The translations under genes and the position numbers were made by a program. Under the pieces are notes generated by a model. The model worked only from the letters and a program-made list of their open reading frames with translations, had not been told where the DNA came from and did no database searches. DNA of 64,000 nucleotides from Bacteroidota bacterium (GTDB lineage Bacteria > Bacteroidota > Bacteroidia > Flavobacteriales > Schleiferiaceae): NCBI GenBank assembly GCA_003385605.1, contig QQUU01000082.1, forward strand, positions 1 through 64,000. The letters run 5' to 3'. Below, piece after piece: positions 48,755-59,200 of this stretch (positions are counted from its first letter, which is position 1; each line of letters starts with the position of its first letter).

Positions 48755-50086
48755 ATGAACAAACTTTGGAACTGGTCTCTAACGGTGGCCTTGGCTGGAT
48801 TTTTATTTGGCTTTGATACGGTAGTAATCTCTGGTGCAAATGCACCCATCAAAGAACTTTGGCAAACCTCTGCATGGTTCCACGGCGTGTTCATCATGTC
48901 GATGGCGCTTTGGGGTACCGTGCTGGGCTCTTTGGCTGGTGGTATTCCCACTAAACGAATAGGACGTAAAAACACGCTCATTTGGGTAGGTGTGCTTTAC
49001 CTAGTGAGTGCGCTAGGATCAGGCTTAGCTACTGATCCCTACATGTTCTCCTTTTTCCGATTCCTTGGTGGCGTCGGCGTTGGTGCCTCTACGGTAGCTG
49101 CCCCTACCTACATCAGTGAAATTAGCACAGCTAAATCACGCGGTCGACTAGTAGCGCTGTACCAGTTCAATATTGTCTTTGGTATCCTCATCGCATTCAT
49201 TTCAAATTACCTCCTTGACGGGTTTGGCGGAAGCAATGACTGGCGCTGGATGTTAGGTGTAGAAGCACTTCCAGCCGCACTGTATTGCTTGCTTATTCTT
49301 GGGGTGCCAAATTCTCCACGCTGGCTCATGGTTGAACGCGGTGACGCTTCAGGAGCGCTCCAAACGCTTCAATTGCTGCATGGCGACGAGGGGTCGGCTA
49401 AAGCAGAATTGGCCACTATTAAAGCCCACCAAAGCGAAGAGGAAGCAAGCGGTAATGTCTTCAGCGGCAAATACAACAAGAGCCTCCTTTTGGCCTTCTT
49501 ACTAGCCTTCTTCAACCAGTTGAGCGGGATCAACTTCATCTTGTATTACGCACCGGTGATTTTGGAAAATGCAGGATTTGCCTCGTCAGACTCCCTCCTC
49601 TCCTCCATCGCTATCGGCGGAACCAACCTCATCTTCACCTTCGTAGGCCTTTATCTCATCGATCGAATGGGGCGTAAATCGCTCATGTACATCGGCTCAG
49701 TAGGCTATATCATCTCCCTAGCGATGGTGGCCTATGGATTCAAAACTGAGGCTTCAGCAGGGTTCAACCTATTTTTCATTCTCACGTTCATCGCTTCCCA
49801 TGCAGTAGGTCAAGGTGCCGTGATTTGGGTATTCATTTCCGAAATCTTTCCGAACAGCGTGCGCGCGGCCGGTCAAGCTTGGGGTACAGGAACGCACTGG
49901 GTGTTTGCTGCACTGATCACCATGCTCGGTGAGGTAGTAATCGAAGCGTTCCCAGGATGGACGGTGTTCGCCTTCTTCGCAGCCTTTATGGTACTGCAGC
50001 TCTTATTCACGCACTTCATGATGCCGGAAACCAAGGGTGTTAGTTTGGAGGAATTGCAAGACCAATTAACCTCGAAAGATGCCTAA
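48755..50086 (+). CDS. MFS sugar porter
   Basis: 443 residues, 12 spans. Sugar-porter signatures: GFLFGFDTVVISGA (about 17-30), RIGRKNTL (about 69), PTYISEIS (about 119-126), FNQLSGINFILYYAP (about 251-265), DRMGRKSLM and PETKGVSLEELQ at the end. Imports a hexose by proton symport. It overlaps a PfkB kinase gene by 8 bp and is followed by a GH32 enzyme, so fructose is the likely substrate. Confidence 0.95.
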   Translation: MNKLWNWSLTVALAGFLFGFDTVVISGANAPIKELWQTSAWFHGVFIMSMALWGTVLGSLAGGIPTKRIGRKNTLIWVGVLYLVSALGSGLATDPYMFSFFRFLGGVGVGASTVAAPTYISEISTAKSRGRLVALYQFNIVFGILIAFISNYLLDGFGGSNDWRWMLGVEALPAALYCLLILGVPNSPRWLMVERGDASGALQTLQLLHGDEGSAKAELATIKAHQSEEEASGNVFSGKYNKSLLLAFLLAFFNQLSGINFILYYAPVILENAGFASSDSLLSSIAIGGTNLIFTFVGLYLIDRMGRKSLMYIGSVGYIISLAMVAYGFKTEASAGFNLFFILTFIASHAVGQGAVIWVFISEIFPNSVRAAGQAWGTGTHWVFAALITMLGEVVIEAFPGWTVFAFFAAFMVLQLLFTHFMMPETKGVSLEELQDQLTSKDA

Positions 50087-50948
50087 ACTCTATTGCTTTG
50101 GCGAAGTACTGTGGGACCTCTTCCCCAGCGGCGCGAAGCCGGGTGGAGCACCTATGAACGTCGCTATCCACGCACAGAATTTGGGCCTAGAAAGTGCCGT
50201 CATTTCCACCATTGGCAACGATGAGCGCGGTGGGACGCTGCTGGATATTCTACAAGAGCGGAACGTCAATACAGCATACATCACCACAAGTGAGCAGCCT
50301 ACTGGAACGGTCACCGTGGACACCTCCAATCCTTCAGAGGTACACTACACGATAGACGAGCCTAGCGCTTGGGATTTTATTAGCGCACCCGAAATCTCTT
50401 GGGAGCCGGGCGACCTACTCTTGCACGGGTCGTTGGCAACTAGAAATAAGCACAGCTACGAAGCATTGAAAGCACTCAGAGCTCAAGCAAGTACGCGTGT
50501 GTTTGACCTCAATCTCAGAGCTCCATTTATCGATTCAGAACGTATCCTACAATTACTCGAGGGCACCGAAATCGTCAAGGTCAACGAAGAAGAATATGAA
50601 TTGCTTGCCCAGTGGCTAGAATTAGACGCTAATCCAGAGCTGGGTTTCGAAGCGATGCACGAGACATTCGGCACCCAAGAACTCATCGTAACAAGAGGTG
50701 GCCAAGGCGCGCTTTGGGTGAATAGTCTTGGTGCACTTCAAAGCAAAGTCTTTCCAGTAACGGTAAAAGACACTGTGGGTGCTGGAGACAGCTTTCTAGC
50801 CGCCATACTGTTTGGTATTTCCCACCTATTGGAGCCGCAACAAACGCTAGATTACGCCGCTGCCCTTGGTGCTATGGTCGCCAGCAAAGAAGGGGCTAAC
50901 CCGATTATTAGCAAAACCGAATTAAAAGCCTTTATCGACGCAACATGA
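50079..50948 (+). CDS. PfkB-family carbohydrate kinase, probably fructokinase
   Basis: 289 residues. N-terminal 'C-F-G-E-V-L-W-D-L-F-P-S-G-A-K-P-G-G-A-P-M-N-V-A' matches bacterial fructokinases of the PfkB family. The C-terminal PfkB signature VKDTVGAGDSFLAAILFG (about 228-245) carries the catalytic Asp in GAGD. It phosphorylates fructose to fructose-6-phosphate. It is coupled on both sides (8-bp overlap upstream, 4-bp downstream) to the porter and the GH32 gene. Confidence 0.9.
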   Translation: MPKLYCFGEVLWDLFPSGAKPGGAPMNVAIHAQNLGLESAVISTIGNDERGGTLLDILQERNVNTAYITTSEQPTGTVTVDTSNPSEVHYTIDEPSAWDFISAPEISWEPGDLLLHGSLATRNKHSYEALKALRAQASTRVFDLNLRAPFIDSERILQLLEGTEIVKVNEEEYELLAQWLELDANPELGFEAMHETFGTQELIVTRGGQGALWVNSLGALQSKVFPVTVKDTVGAGDSFLAAILFGISHLLEPQQTLDYAAALGAMVASKEGANPIISKTELKAFIDAT

Positions 50949-52387
50949 GATATTTCATTCTAGCCACCCTGCTGTATTGCGCGGCATGCGCGCCAACGGA
51001 ATTGGACCCAAATCAAACTTCAAGTGCAGATACCTCTGAGGTATATCGCCCGCTATATCACTTTTCGCCTGAGGCGCATTGGATGAATGATCCGAATGGG
51101 ATGTTTTACAAAGACGGGACCTACCATTTGTATTTTCAATACTACCCTGAGGGAAATCAGTGGGGGCCGATGCATTGGGGACACGCGAGTACGAAAGATT
51201 TGGTGCATTGGACCGAGCACCCCATTGCTATTTATCCGGATACGGCCCTGGGCTACATTTTTAGCGGGTCGGCAGTGATTGATACCTTTAACGTGAGTGG
51301 TTTGGCCGTGGACAGCACCCCTCCCATCATCGCCATGTACACGTTCCACAAGCGTCCTGACGACATACAGACCCAAGGCATTAGCTACAGCCTTGACGGT
51401 GGGATGACCTATGAATTTTACGAAGGCAACCCTGTCCTCCCTAACCCGGAATTAAAAGACTTCCGTGACCCTAAGATGATGTGGGACGGAACGCAGTGGA
51501 TATGTGCCCTTACAGTGGGTCAAGAAATTGCATTTTACGGCAGTGAGAATTTATTGGATTGGAAACCTTTAAGCCAATTTTTAGGCGAACACGGCAACCA
51601 CGGTGGCGTCTGGGAATGCCCCGAGCTCTTTTCACTCACTACGGAAGAAGGCGTCCGCAAAGACATCCTCCTGGTCAGCATTGGAAGCGGCGCACCAAAC
51701 GGGGGTTCTGGAACGCAATATTTTGTAGGACACTGGGATGGGACTGAATTTATCGCCGAGCATGAAGATGAGCGCTATATGGATTGGGGACGCGATAACT
51801 ACGCCGGGGTGAACTGGTGGAATGCTCCAACTGATCGCGGCAAAAAACTCTTCATGGGTTGGATGAGCAATTGGGAGTATGCCCAAGTAGTACCAACCTA
51901 CAAATGGCGCAGTAGCATGACTCTTCCAAGGGAATTATCTCTAGTAGAGCTTGATGGCCAATTCCACATCAAACAACAGTTCCGCTTAGATGGTGGCAAT
52001 GGTTTCCAAGCGAATCTCGAACCAAAGATGGGGCTTCGTGGTGCCAACACTTTTGGAATTAATTTCTCTGCAGAGCCGCAATGGTCGCTGCGATTGACTT
52101 CTGCTGAAGGAGACACCTTAGACATTTGGACCAGTGTAGATTCCATTTACATCGACCGTTCTAAATGCGGATTGGTGGATTTCGAACCTTCTTTCAAGAA
52201 TATCATGAGCGGCCCTAGGAAAACCACCGCCGCTGAATACGAGATGTATATAGATATTATGAGCCTTGAACTTTTGGCCGACGATGGGCTGACGGCCATG
52301 ACAGCTACTTTCTTCCCAAAGAAACCCTTTAACAAATTGGAATTCGAAGGACTTAAAGAAGGTACCCTTACTTCCCTACGCGAATAG
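50945..52387 (+). CDS. GH32 fructan/sucrose hydrolase, lipoprotein
   Basis: 480 residues with lipoprotein signal (FILATLLYCAAC-A, Cys about 15). GH32 residues visible: nucleophile Asp in HWMNDPNGMF (about 46), transition-state Asp in DFRDPKMMW (about 175) and acid/base Glu in WECPELF (about 225). It matches levanase/invertase-like enzymes, about the usual length with a C-terminal beta-sandwich. Anchored outside the inner membrane, it frees fructose for the porter and kinase of the same operon. Confidence 0.95.
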   Translation: MRYFILATLLYCAACAPTELDPNQTSSADTSEVYRPLYHFSPEAHWMNDPNGMFYKDGTYHLYFQYYPEGNQWGPMHWGHASTKDLVHWTEHPIAIYPDTALGYIFSGSAVIDTFNVSGLAVDSTPPIIAMYTFHKRPDDIQTQGISYSLDGGMTYEFYEGNPVLPNPELKDFRDPKMMWDGTQWICALTVGQEIAFYGSENLLDWKPLSQFLGEHGNHGGVWECPELFSLTTEEGVRKDILLVSIGSGAPNGGSGTQYFVGHWDGTEFIAEHEDERYMDWGRDNYAGVNWWNAPTDRGKKLFMGWMSNWEYAQVVPTYKWRSSMTLPRELSLVELDGQFHIKQQFRLDGGNGFQANLEPKMGLRGANTFGINFSAEPQWSLRLTSAEGDTLDIWTSVDSIYIDRSKCGLVDFEPSFKNIMSGPRKTTAAEYEMYIDIMSLELLADDGLTAMTATFFPKKPFNKLEFEGLKEGTLTSLRE

Positions 52388-53147
52388 TTGTTACCACCTC
52401 ATCAGCTTCTCCTGGTGACACAGTCCGCCAAGGGAAATCAGGATGACCTAGGCCCGTGATAGGCTCAATAGCCACAAATGGGGCATCTACAGGTCGAAAG
52501 ACCTGAGTAATGGCAGATAGCGGTTGGATACTAACATCCCCAAGCTCGATAGAATCCATGAGAAAGGCACCGTCCACTTCTTCGGTCCAATCAAAGCCTT
52601 CAAAAGGAATCTTTTCGCCGGGATGGCTTACTTCATTCTTCTTCAATCGATGACCCGGTACCGGATTTAGCGCTGGGACACTGGTCTTGAAATAGGGATG
52701 CCACCCCATATGAAAAGGCAAATTTGCTTTGCCAAGATTATCTATACGTCCGCTAAGGGTAAGACCATTCTCATCAATGGTATAGCAAATGGTTAAACGG
52801 CACGGAAACGGGTAATAGTCCTTTGAACCATCATAGTTCCAGCTAGCTTGTAAACCGTTTGGCAGTTGGGCCAATTCAAATTCTTCCCAAGGCGTAAAGC
52901 CATGTAGCGCCGCACGGTGTTTCTCATCGTTGATGGGCCAATAATATTCTGCTCCTTCGAATGCCATCACCGTCCCTGATGCCATACGCACTGGGAATGG
53001 GAACATCACCGCTCCAGCAGCCCACTGATGCCACTGATCGCCAAAATCGTGGAGCAATTCCTTACCGTTCAGCTCTGCTTGTACGAGAGATGCACCCATC
53101 GAGGCGACAGTAATACTACCAAATGAATTGCTGAAGGATTGAAACAT
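52368..53147 (-). CDS. Aldose 1-epimerase (mutarotase)-like protein
   Basis: 259 residues. The galactose-mutarotase fold is recognisable: GASLVQAELNGKELL at the start, FPFPVRMASG, the LHGFTPW motif with the catalytic-type His (about 93), HMGWHPYF (about 145, second His) and a late Glu strand (FVAIEPITGLGHP). It interconverts sugar anomers. Convergent with the GH32 gene (20-bp overlap), it may work in the same sugar pathway. Confidence 0.85.
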   Translation of the reverse strand: MFQSFSNSFGSITVASMGASLVQAELNGKELLHDFGDQWHQWAAGAVMFPFPVRMASGTVMAFEGAEYYWPINDEKHRAALHGFTPWEEFELAQLPNGLQASWNYDGSKDYYPFPCRLTICYTIDENGLTLSGRIDNLGKANLPFHMGWHPYFKTSVPALNPVPGHRLKKNEVSHPGEKIPFEGFDWTEEVDGAFLMDSIELGDVSIQPLSAITQVFRPVDAPFVAIEPITGLGHPDFPWRTVSPGEADEVVTTIRVGK

Positions 53148-53175
53148 TTCTAGTTATCGTGAAAAATGACCGCTC

Positions 53176-54114
53176 TTAAGTTGCCTTGAACGGGCTTCTC
53201 AATGTATAGCTTTTTGGACGATAACGCTTGTGCGCCACTTTGAGGATCATTTTAAGAACAGGTTTGTTCGTGTAGAAGGAAAAATAGTTTTCTCGGGCCT
53301 CAGCACCGTAGGTACTCTTTATTTCCGTGGCTGTGCGTCCTAAATTGATCTCTGCGAACCCACCCTCTATACCACGATGAATAACCTCAAACATCAGCAA
53401 GCTATACAGTCCATCTGGCGCTTCATCCAAAGCACCATAATGCATTGCACGGAGAACTTTACCGTCTTTTAGGTAGCCTATAAAGCCAACAATCTGACCG
53501 TTTTTTTGTGCAGCAAGCACTTGATAAGAATCGCCAAACCAATGACCAAAACCTTCTAGCAGAACAGACAGATTATCTGGCAATGCAGCCACCTTCGGGG
53601 CTAAAGTTGCCTGAAACATTGCACAGCATTCCTGAAAATCCCGTTCTGAGCTGACGTAAAAAGTCTCCAAACTCTCGTTCAATTCCATTGCTTTACGGTA
53701 ACGTGCGCGGTATTTCTTTTTAAAGCTGGCCACATACTCCTCAACACTGTCCCATCTGTTCTCCACAACCATTAATGGATCACCCTGAAAGCTGTACCAA
53801 TTCTTAGCTGCGACAGGCGCATCGGACGTGCCTACAAATAAAGAATGGTTAGGTACTCCCGGGATATTGCGCATATCCGCGAGTTGCTCAGGAGTGAATA
53901 GATGCATTCCTGGCAACCAAAAACTCCCCACAACCTGGACTTTTAAAGCCGCTAATGCATTTAACAGTTGTAAACCGCGACTCTTTAGAAAACTCGAATT
54001 GCCCTTTCGAAAACTTGGCGCAGAAAACAAGAGCTCCTCACCGGTCTTTGGATGACTGAGTACTTTCCCTGGCATCTGGGAAAATTTGGAAGATTTCGGA
54101 GGGGTTTGACTCAT
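53176..54114 (-). CDS. FemAB/GNAT-like acyltransferase
   Basis: 312 residues. The central part (SFKKKYRARYRKAMELNESL, then QVLAAQKNGQIVGFIGYLKD, then LYSLLMFEVIHRGIEGGFAE INLGR without the break) matches the peptidoglycan-recognition/BioF2-like acyltransferase group with a GNAT fold. 'K-x-R-x-x-Y-R-K-A' is a mark of that group. Substrate unknown. It lies 28 bp from the mutarotase gene on the same strand and diverges from an HTH regulator gene. Confidence 0.75.
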   Translation of the reverse strand: MSQTPPKSSKFSQMPGKVLSHPKTGEELLFSAPSFRKGNSSFLKSRGLQLLNALAALKVQVVGSFWLPGMHLFTPEQLADMRNIPGVPNHSLFVGTSDAPVAAKNWYSFQGDPLMVVENRWDSVEEYVASFKKKYRARYRKAMELNESLETFYVSSERDFQECCAMFQATLAPKVAALPDNLSVLLEGFGHWFGDSYQVLAAQKNGQIVGFIGYLKDGKVLRAMHYGALDEAPDGLYSLLMFEVIHRGIEGGFAEINLGRTATEIKSTYGAEARENYFSFYTNKPVLKMILKVAHKRYRPKSYTLRSPFKAT

Positions 54115-54157
54115 TGCGCCAAAAATAGATACATTTATGGTAACATTCTACACAACC

Positions 54158-55117
54158 ATGTTTCAACCCAACGCCTTTCAACAACAATTGTTTGAGCAGA
54201 TTTTCAGCTCAACCAAAGGCAAGTCAAAGATTACCGCTGACCTTATGGCGGTGTTGGGTTGCTCGCGCGCTTCTCTTTACCGCAAACGCACTGGTGCTAC
54301 GCCACTAACGGCGGATGAAATGGTGAAATTGGCCAATCATTTTTCCATAAGTATTGATGCACTGCGCTCAAGGCCTGAAGAGAACAGCCAGGTAGTCGTT
54401 TGTACAACCCTTCCTCCAATCAAGGATTACGGGGACATCGATTTCTATTTGGAAAATACGCGGAAGAATTTAGAATTGGCCCTGACACAGCCGAATGCTC
54501 AGTTGTACTTCACGGCCAAGGAAGTGCCCTTGTACCGTTATATGGACCAGCCTGGGCTGAGCGCTTTTCGCTATTACCTGTGGGTGATGGAAAACATGCG
54601 TCGTCATGAACGGTTTGATCCGCTTGCCATTCCTCAAGCCTTGATTCACAAAGGACAGGAACTCACAAAACTCAGTGAAGGCATTAAAAGTACAGAGTTC
54701 TGGGTGGCAGGTGCATTCGACAATCTTATTGGTCAAATTCGTTACGTCAGTAACAATTCAAGAATGTCAGACCGCGTAAAAAATCAACTCAAAGAAGAGT
54801 TGCACGCGGTACTCGACAAGCTACTCAAAAACATCTTGAGCGAACAAACCAAAGAAGGCAAGGCCTACCAAATGGTGCTATGTAACTACCTCACGCTTAG
54901 CGATGGGGCATTACTAGAAATTGGCCCCAACCACAGTGAAGTGATGTTCTCTTACGGCTCCATTAACTACATGAAGAGTTCGAACCCGTCCATCGTCGAG
55001 GCATTCCGCAGAGGACTCCGTTATCATAAACTAGAGGGTCAAACGATCGATGCTTTAGAACAAGCCACTGCACACGAGTTTATTGAAAGTATCCGCGAAA
55101 AGGTTAATGCACTTTAA
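54158..55117 (+). CDS. HTH transcriptional regulator (Bacteroidota type)
   Basis: About 319 residues from ATG 54158 ([20 protein letters not shown]). An earlier ATG at 54137 lies inside a TACATTTA promoter-like box, so the later start is preferred. Residues ~20-65 are an HTH ([20 protein letters not shown], then [20 protein letters not shown]), like the Cro/C1-type HTH of a family common in Flavobacteria. The C-terminal 200 residues are helical with no known effector site. Divergent from the acyltransferase gene, which it may control. Confidence 0.8.
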   Translation: MFQPNAFQQQLFEQIFSSTKGKSKITADLMAVLGCSRASLYRKRTGATPLTADEMVKLANHFSISIDALRSRPEENSQVVVCTTLPPIKDYGDIDFYLENTRKNLELALTQPNAQLYFTAKEVPLYRYMDQPGLSAFRYYLWVMENMRRHERFDPLAIPQALIHKGQELTKLSEGIKSTEFWVAGAFDNLIGQIRYVSNNSRMSDRVKNQLKEELHAVLDKLLKNILSEQTKEGKAYQMVLCNYLTLSDGALLEIGPNHSEVMFSYGSINYMKSSNPSIVEAFRRGLRYHKLEGQTIDALEQATAHEFIESIREKVNAL

Positions 55118-56264
55118 TCATTGCGGCAATGTTTGCTGCGCGCTCGCGCATTGCATCCATTGTTTCATTTCCAGTTCTGTCGTAGGCTAAGGCAACGGCC
55201 ATTCTGCGGTACGGTCTAGTAGTAGGCTTTCCGAAAATCTTAAAATCTGACTGGGGCTGTGCTGCGGCTAATTCCATTCCAGAATACACAGGAACACCCT
55301 CTTCTTCTGCGAGCACCACTGCACTTACACCTGGGAATCTGAGTTCTATAGTTGGAATCTTCAAGCCCAAAAGTGCACGGGCGTGCAATTCAAATTCATT
55401 GAAATTCTGCGTACCAGCGAGCGTCACCATTCCTGTATCGTGTGGGCGTGGGCTTAATTCAGAGAAATACACTGCATCTTCTCCTAAGAAAAATTCAATA
55501 CCCCAAATACCTGCTCCACCGAGGGCCTGTGTGACCTTTCTCGCCATATCCTGAGCTTCCTCAAGCTGTGCATCATCCATAGCACAAGGTTGCCAGCTTT
55601 CTTGATAATCGCCACGTTCTTGTCGGTGGCCAATCGGCGCACAGAACAAAGTCTCTCCTTCTTTCTGCGTTACCGTTAGTAGTGTAATCTCGGTGTGGAA
55701 ATCAATAAAACCCTCTACGATGATCTCTTTCAGGTCTCCACGACTTCCTTCCATTGCGTAGTTAAATGCAGCCTCAAGCTCGCTGGCATCCTTCACCACG
55801 CTTTGCCCTTTACCGGAACTCGACATCAAAGGCTTCACAACACAAGGCAAGCCTATTTCTTCAACAGCCGATTCAAATTCTTCAATGTTTGTAGCATAGG
55901 CGTACGGTGCTGTGCGAAGACCCAAGTCCTTAGCCGCTAAATCGCGAATTAACTTTCTGTTCATTGTGAAGTTCGCTGCCTTGGCCGAGGGTGTTACCTG
56001 GATGCCCTCCCCTTCAAATTCGTACAACTTGTCCGTACGAATACTCTCCACCTCAGGAACAATGATGTCGGGAGAATGCTTTCGGACAGCTCTTTCTAAG
56101 GCATCGCCATCGAGCATTGAAAAAACCTCAAACCCATCGGCAACTTGCATCGCTGGCGCTCCTTCATAGGCATCACAAGCAATGACCGTACATCCGAGTC
56201 TCTGCAACGCAATTACAACTTCTTTTCCGAGCTCCCCTGAGCCCAACATCATCACTTTCTTCAT
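55104..56264 (-). CDS. purT: Formate-dependent phosphoribosylglycinamide formyltransferase
   Basis: 386 residues from ATG 56264 ([20 protein letters not shown]); an upstream TTG is less likely. ATP-grasp enzyme: [11 protein letters not shown] start, PEVESIRTD (about 75), the ATP-grasp loop [16 protein letters not shown] (about 145), [20 protein letters not shown] with metal-binding Glu, and PHDTGMVTL. It makes formyl-GAR from GAR, formate and ATP in purine synthesis. It converges with the preceding regulator gene (14-bp overlap). Confidence 0.95.
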   Translation of the reverse strand: MKKVMMLGSGELGKEVVIALQRLGCTVIACDAYEGAPAMQVADGFEVFSMLDGDALERAVRKHSPDIIVPEVESIRTDKLYEFEGEGIQVTPSAKAANFTMNRKLIRDLAAKDLGLRTAPYAYATNIEEFESAVEEIGLPCVVKPLMSSSGKGQSVVKDASELEAAFNYAMEGSRGDLKEIIVEGFIDFHTEITLLTVTQKEGETLFCAPIGHRQERGDYQESWQPCAMDDAQLEEAQDMARKVTQALGGAGIWGIEFFLGEDAVYFSELSPRPHDTGMVTLAGTQNFNEFELHARALLGLKIPTIELRFPGVSAVVLAEEEGVPVYSGMELAAAQPQSDFKIFGKPTTRPYRRMAVALAYDRTGNETMDAMRERAANIAAMIKVH

Positions 56265-56307
56265 GGTACGAATATTGTATCTCAAAGATATTGGTTAATT
56301 TTGTCAC

Positions 56308-56724
56308 ATGCGTCGCATTGTAACTCTCATATTTACATTGTTTTATGCCCTAGTGAGTACTGGGACACCTGCCCTATTGCACTTCTGCGGGCACGAACAG
56401 AACATGCATTTGAGCATTGCACATGAAGACCATCACAGCACCCCATCGTGCTGCCATGCTACAGCTACACATTGCGAAGCGCCTGCACCAAAAGCACCGA
56501 CTTCTGCTGAGGAAGAGGATTGTTGCATTACCTCTCATGTAGATTTGGACGATACCACTGTTTCGCAGGAAGAGCTTACTACGATATTCACAACATCAAC
56601 CGCTCATAAGTCTGTGGTGTTGTATTCGAACCACCATTCGGCGGTTCATTCTACACGAGGCCCAATTTTAACAAACGGGCCTCCACTCTATTTACGACTT
56701 CAACAAATCATTGTTTATTCGTAG
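56308..56724 (+). CDS. HYC_CC_PP-type exported His/Cys-rich protein
   Basis: 138 residues. Signal peptide (ILTFTLFYALVSTG-like start, residues 1-20), then HFCGHEQ, HEDHHSTPSCCHATATHC, EEDCCITSH and a late PPLYLRLQQIIVYS. Short exported proteins with 'H-Y/F-C-G', 'C-C' and a 'P-P' near the end are a named Bacteroidota family (HYC_CC_PP) often next to HMA-domain and TonB receptor genes. The His/Cys clusters suggest copper or other soft-metal binding. Confidence 0.85.
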   Translation: MRRIVTLIFTLFYALVSTGTPALLHFCGHEQNMHLSIAHEDHHSTPSCCHATATHCEAPAPKAPTSAEEEDCCITSHVDLDDTTVSQEELTTIFTTSTAHKSVVLYSNHHSAVHSTRGPILTNGPPLYLRLQQIIVYS

Positions 56725-56771
56725 ACCTTGTTTACCGCCCGAAAACAAGTATCAACGATAGTATTTAAACA

Positions 56772-57158
56772 ATGAAAAAGTATATTTTTTCGCTACTTGC
56801 AGTGGTAGCAATGACCCTTAACTCAACTGCACAATCTAAAATCACGGAAACTTCACTTGAAGTAGACGGCCTGTGTGGCATGTGTAAGCAGCGCATTGAG
56901 AATGCGGCCTACTTACCTGGTGTCAAAAAAGTCAACTGGGATAAAGAAACCCACCAGCTTGACCTTGTATTTCGTAATGATAAAGTCAGCAAAGAAGAAA
57001 TCATTGCTTCAATTAATGAGGCAGGTCACGATGTCAAAGGCGCTATAGCTACTGATGAGCAATATGCGAACATTCACGGTTGCTGCCGCTATCGTGATGA
57101 AGGTCTGAGAGCCAATCACGGGCTAGGTGACGCACATTGCACAGAGGAGAAAAAATAA
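56772..57158 (+). CDS. Exported heavy-metal-associated (HMA) domain protein
   Basis: 128 residues with a signal peptide (YIFSLLAVVAMTLNSTAQ, residues 3-20). The HMA domain carries the metal-binding pair in GLCGMCKQRIENAAY (C-x2-C, about 34-37), with the beta-alpha-beta pattern through VSKEEIIASINEAGHDV. The C-terminus has HGCCRYRD and GDAHC, extra possible ligands. Probably a periplasmic copper carrier working with the TonB receptor 6 bp downstream. Confidence 0.9.
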   Translation: MKKYIFSLLAVVAMTLNSTAQSKITETSLEVDGLCGMCKQRIENAAYLPGVKKVNWDKETHQLDLVFRNDKVSKEEIIASINEAGHDVKGAIATDEQYANIHGCCRYRDEGLRANHGLGDAHCTEEKK

Positions 57159-57164
57159 GGAACG

Positions 57165-59198
57165 ATGAAATCTTTATTTCTTCGGGTAGCCCTCCTCGGG
57201 CTATTCCCTTTCTTCTTGTGGGGACAAGTGGATACATCGAGTATTCAATTGTTCGAAACGCTTGATGAAGTATCTATCGAGCGTGACCCTGGTGTGAGCA
57301 TTTCCAGTAAATCTATTCTGAGCCAAGAGTTAATTTCAGAAGTAGAGTTGCGCAAAGCAGCATGCTGTGACCTCAGCGAGAGTTTTGAGACCAACGCTTC
57401 TATCTCTGCATCGTTTACCGATGCAGTTACGGGTACGCGTCAAATCAAACTATTAGGACTAGAAGGCCCCTACGCGCTTTACACTCGGGGGAATCTTCAG
57501 ACTATGGGTGGACTTTCCTCAGTTTTAGGATTGGCACTCATTCCTGGTGCCTGGATACAGAGTATTCAGTTGACCAAAGGACCGGGTAGTGTGGTCAATG
57601 GTGCGGGAGCAATGAGTGGCCAGATCAACTATGAATTGAGACCCAGCTTCACGAAGCAAAAGGCACATTTCAATCTCTTCGCTGGACCGGGTAGGTTTGA
57701 ACAAAACGCGATTTATACTTGGCATCAGAGTCCAAAGTGGTCATCAAACGTAATGGTTCATGGCCGCCAACAACTCTTTCGCTGGGACAACAACAATGAC
57801 GGCTATTTAGATGCACCATTATCGCAACACGTATTTGTTCAGAATGCCTGGAAGCACAACGGCAAAAACAGTGAAGCCCAATTTGGAGTAAAAGCAAGTG
57901 CTATTAAAAACATAGGAGGCAGTACCCTCTATGGGTACCCAACGCTCGTTCCAATTTGGTCGCACGAATTACAAACCGAACGCTATGAGCTGTGGGCCAA
58001 ACGCGGTTATTTTCTCGACGGAGGTATCAATCGCAGTATTGGGACACAATTCTCGGCCACCTACCAAGATCTTGACAGTTATTTTGGTAACCTGCCGTTT
58101 ACCGGAAAAGAGCAACGCCTGTATGGAAACCTGATTTTTCAAGACAATTTGTGGGACACGAGGCACACCTTCAAAGGCGGACTAGATTTGAACGCCTTTG
58201 CGATTGAACAACAACTCTGGAATAGAGACGGTAGCTACAGCGCAATGGTCGCAGGTGCCTATGGCGAGTATAGTTTTGTGACCTCGCCCGACGGCCAAGG
58301 GTTGAGTATGATTTTAGGTCAACGTGTGGACGGTTTATATACCGGTAATGACTCCAAATTTTTCTACGTTCCTCGCCTCCATGTTAAATACAATATTGGA
58401 CCTTGGGCGCTGCGAACGCAAGCAAGTAGATCCTACCGTGTTGCCACACTTGGCGCAGAATACATGGGATATATGGCAAACAATCGCGGATTCAACTTTA
58501 CGAACCTAGAAACCCCCGAAGGCCTTGACATGCCCATCGAAAAAAGCACCACATTGGGTGCAGGAGTCACTTGGACTCAGGATGTATTTTACAAGGAACT
58601 TCAGTGGTATGCCGATGTGTATCTAAATACGTTTGATTCTAAAGTCATCTTTGACTTTGACTATAGCGCAGATTCTGCTATAGTTTCTCTCGTTCAAAAT
58701 ACCGTAAATAGACCCTATGCATTGTCTTATCAAATCGGCGCACAGTATGAGCTTATCCATAGAACGATGGTTAAAGCGGCTTATCGTTACCAAGAAGCTA
58801 AGCAACGAGATTTAAGTGGGGTAACTATTGGTAATGGACTAGAAGATGTGATTTTAAATGTTCCGCATTTGATTTATCTCGGAACCAGCTATTCTAGTCG
58901 TAATGGTGTAGGACTTGAAATCAACGCTACCTACAACAGCTCACAGCGCCTGCCGGACGTCGGCTATGCCAAGAGGAGTCCTTCATTCACTATGCTTGGT
59001 TTCCAAATAAGCAAAGAGGGCCGCAAGTTTGGCCAAGTATATGTCGGACTTCAAAATGCCCTAAATGTTCGCCAATTAGACCCAGTGCTGGGCGGAGACT
59101 TACCCTTTGAGGACAGATTCGACGCTTCCATCGTTTGGGGGCCTATCATGGGACGCCAGCTTTATGCAGGATGGCGTTATGACCTACGAACTGAATAA
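57165..59198 (+). CDS. TonB-dependent receptor, probably metal-related
   Basis: 677 residues with signal peptide (FLRVALLGLFPFFLWGQ). The plug domain is at about 45-150, with the motif ELRKAACCDLSESFETNASI (about 61-80) seen in receptors adjacent to HMA proteins, and GPYALYTRGNLQTMGGLS; then a barrel of about 22 strands ending in YAGWRYDLRTE. There is no carboxypeptidase-like N-domain. It imports a chelated metal or similar across the outer membrane, driven by TonB. It ends just before a strong bidirectional terminator. Confidence 0.9.
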   Translation: MKSLFLRVALLGLFPFFLWGQVDTSSIQLFETLDEVSIERDPGVSISSKSILSQELISEVELRKAACCDLSESFETNASISASFTDAVTGTRQIKLLGLEGPYALYTRGNLQTMGGLSSVLGLALIPGAWIQSIQLTKGPGSVVNGAGAMSGQINYELRPSFTKQKAHFNLFAGPGRFEQNAIYTWHQSPKWSSNVMVHGRQQLFRWDNNNDGYLDAPLSQHVFVQNAWKHNGKNSEAQFGVKASAIKNIGGSTLYGYPTLVPIWSHELQTERYELWAKRGYFLDGGINRSIGTQFSATYQDLDSYFGNLPFTGKEQRLYGNLIFQDNLWDTRHTFKGGLDLNAFAIEQQLWNRDGSYSAMVAGAYGEYSFVTSPDGQGLSMILGQRVDGLYTGNDSKFFYVPRLHVKYNIGPWALRTQASRSYRVATLGAEYMGYMANNRGFNFTNLETPEGLDMPIEKSTTLGAGVTWTQDVFYKELQWYADVYLNTFDSKVIFDFDYSADSAIVSLVQNTVNRPYALSYQIGAQYELIHRTMVKAAYRYQEAKQRDLSGVTIGNGLEDVILNVPHLIYLGTSYSSRNGVGLEINATYNSSQRLPDVGYAKRSPSFTMLGFQISKEGRKFGQVYVGLQNALNVRQLDPVLGGDLPFEDRFDASIVWGPIMGRQLYAGWRYDLRTE

Positions 59199-59200
59199 CA

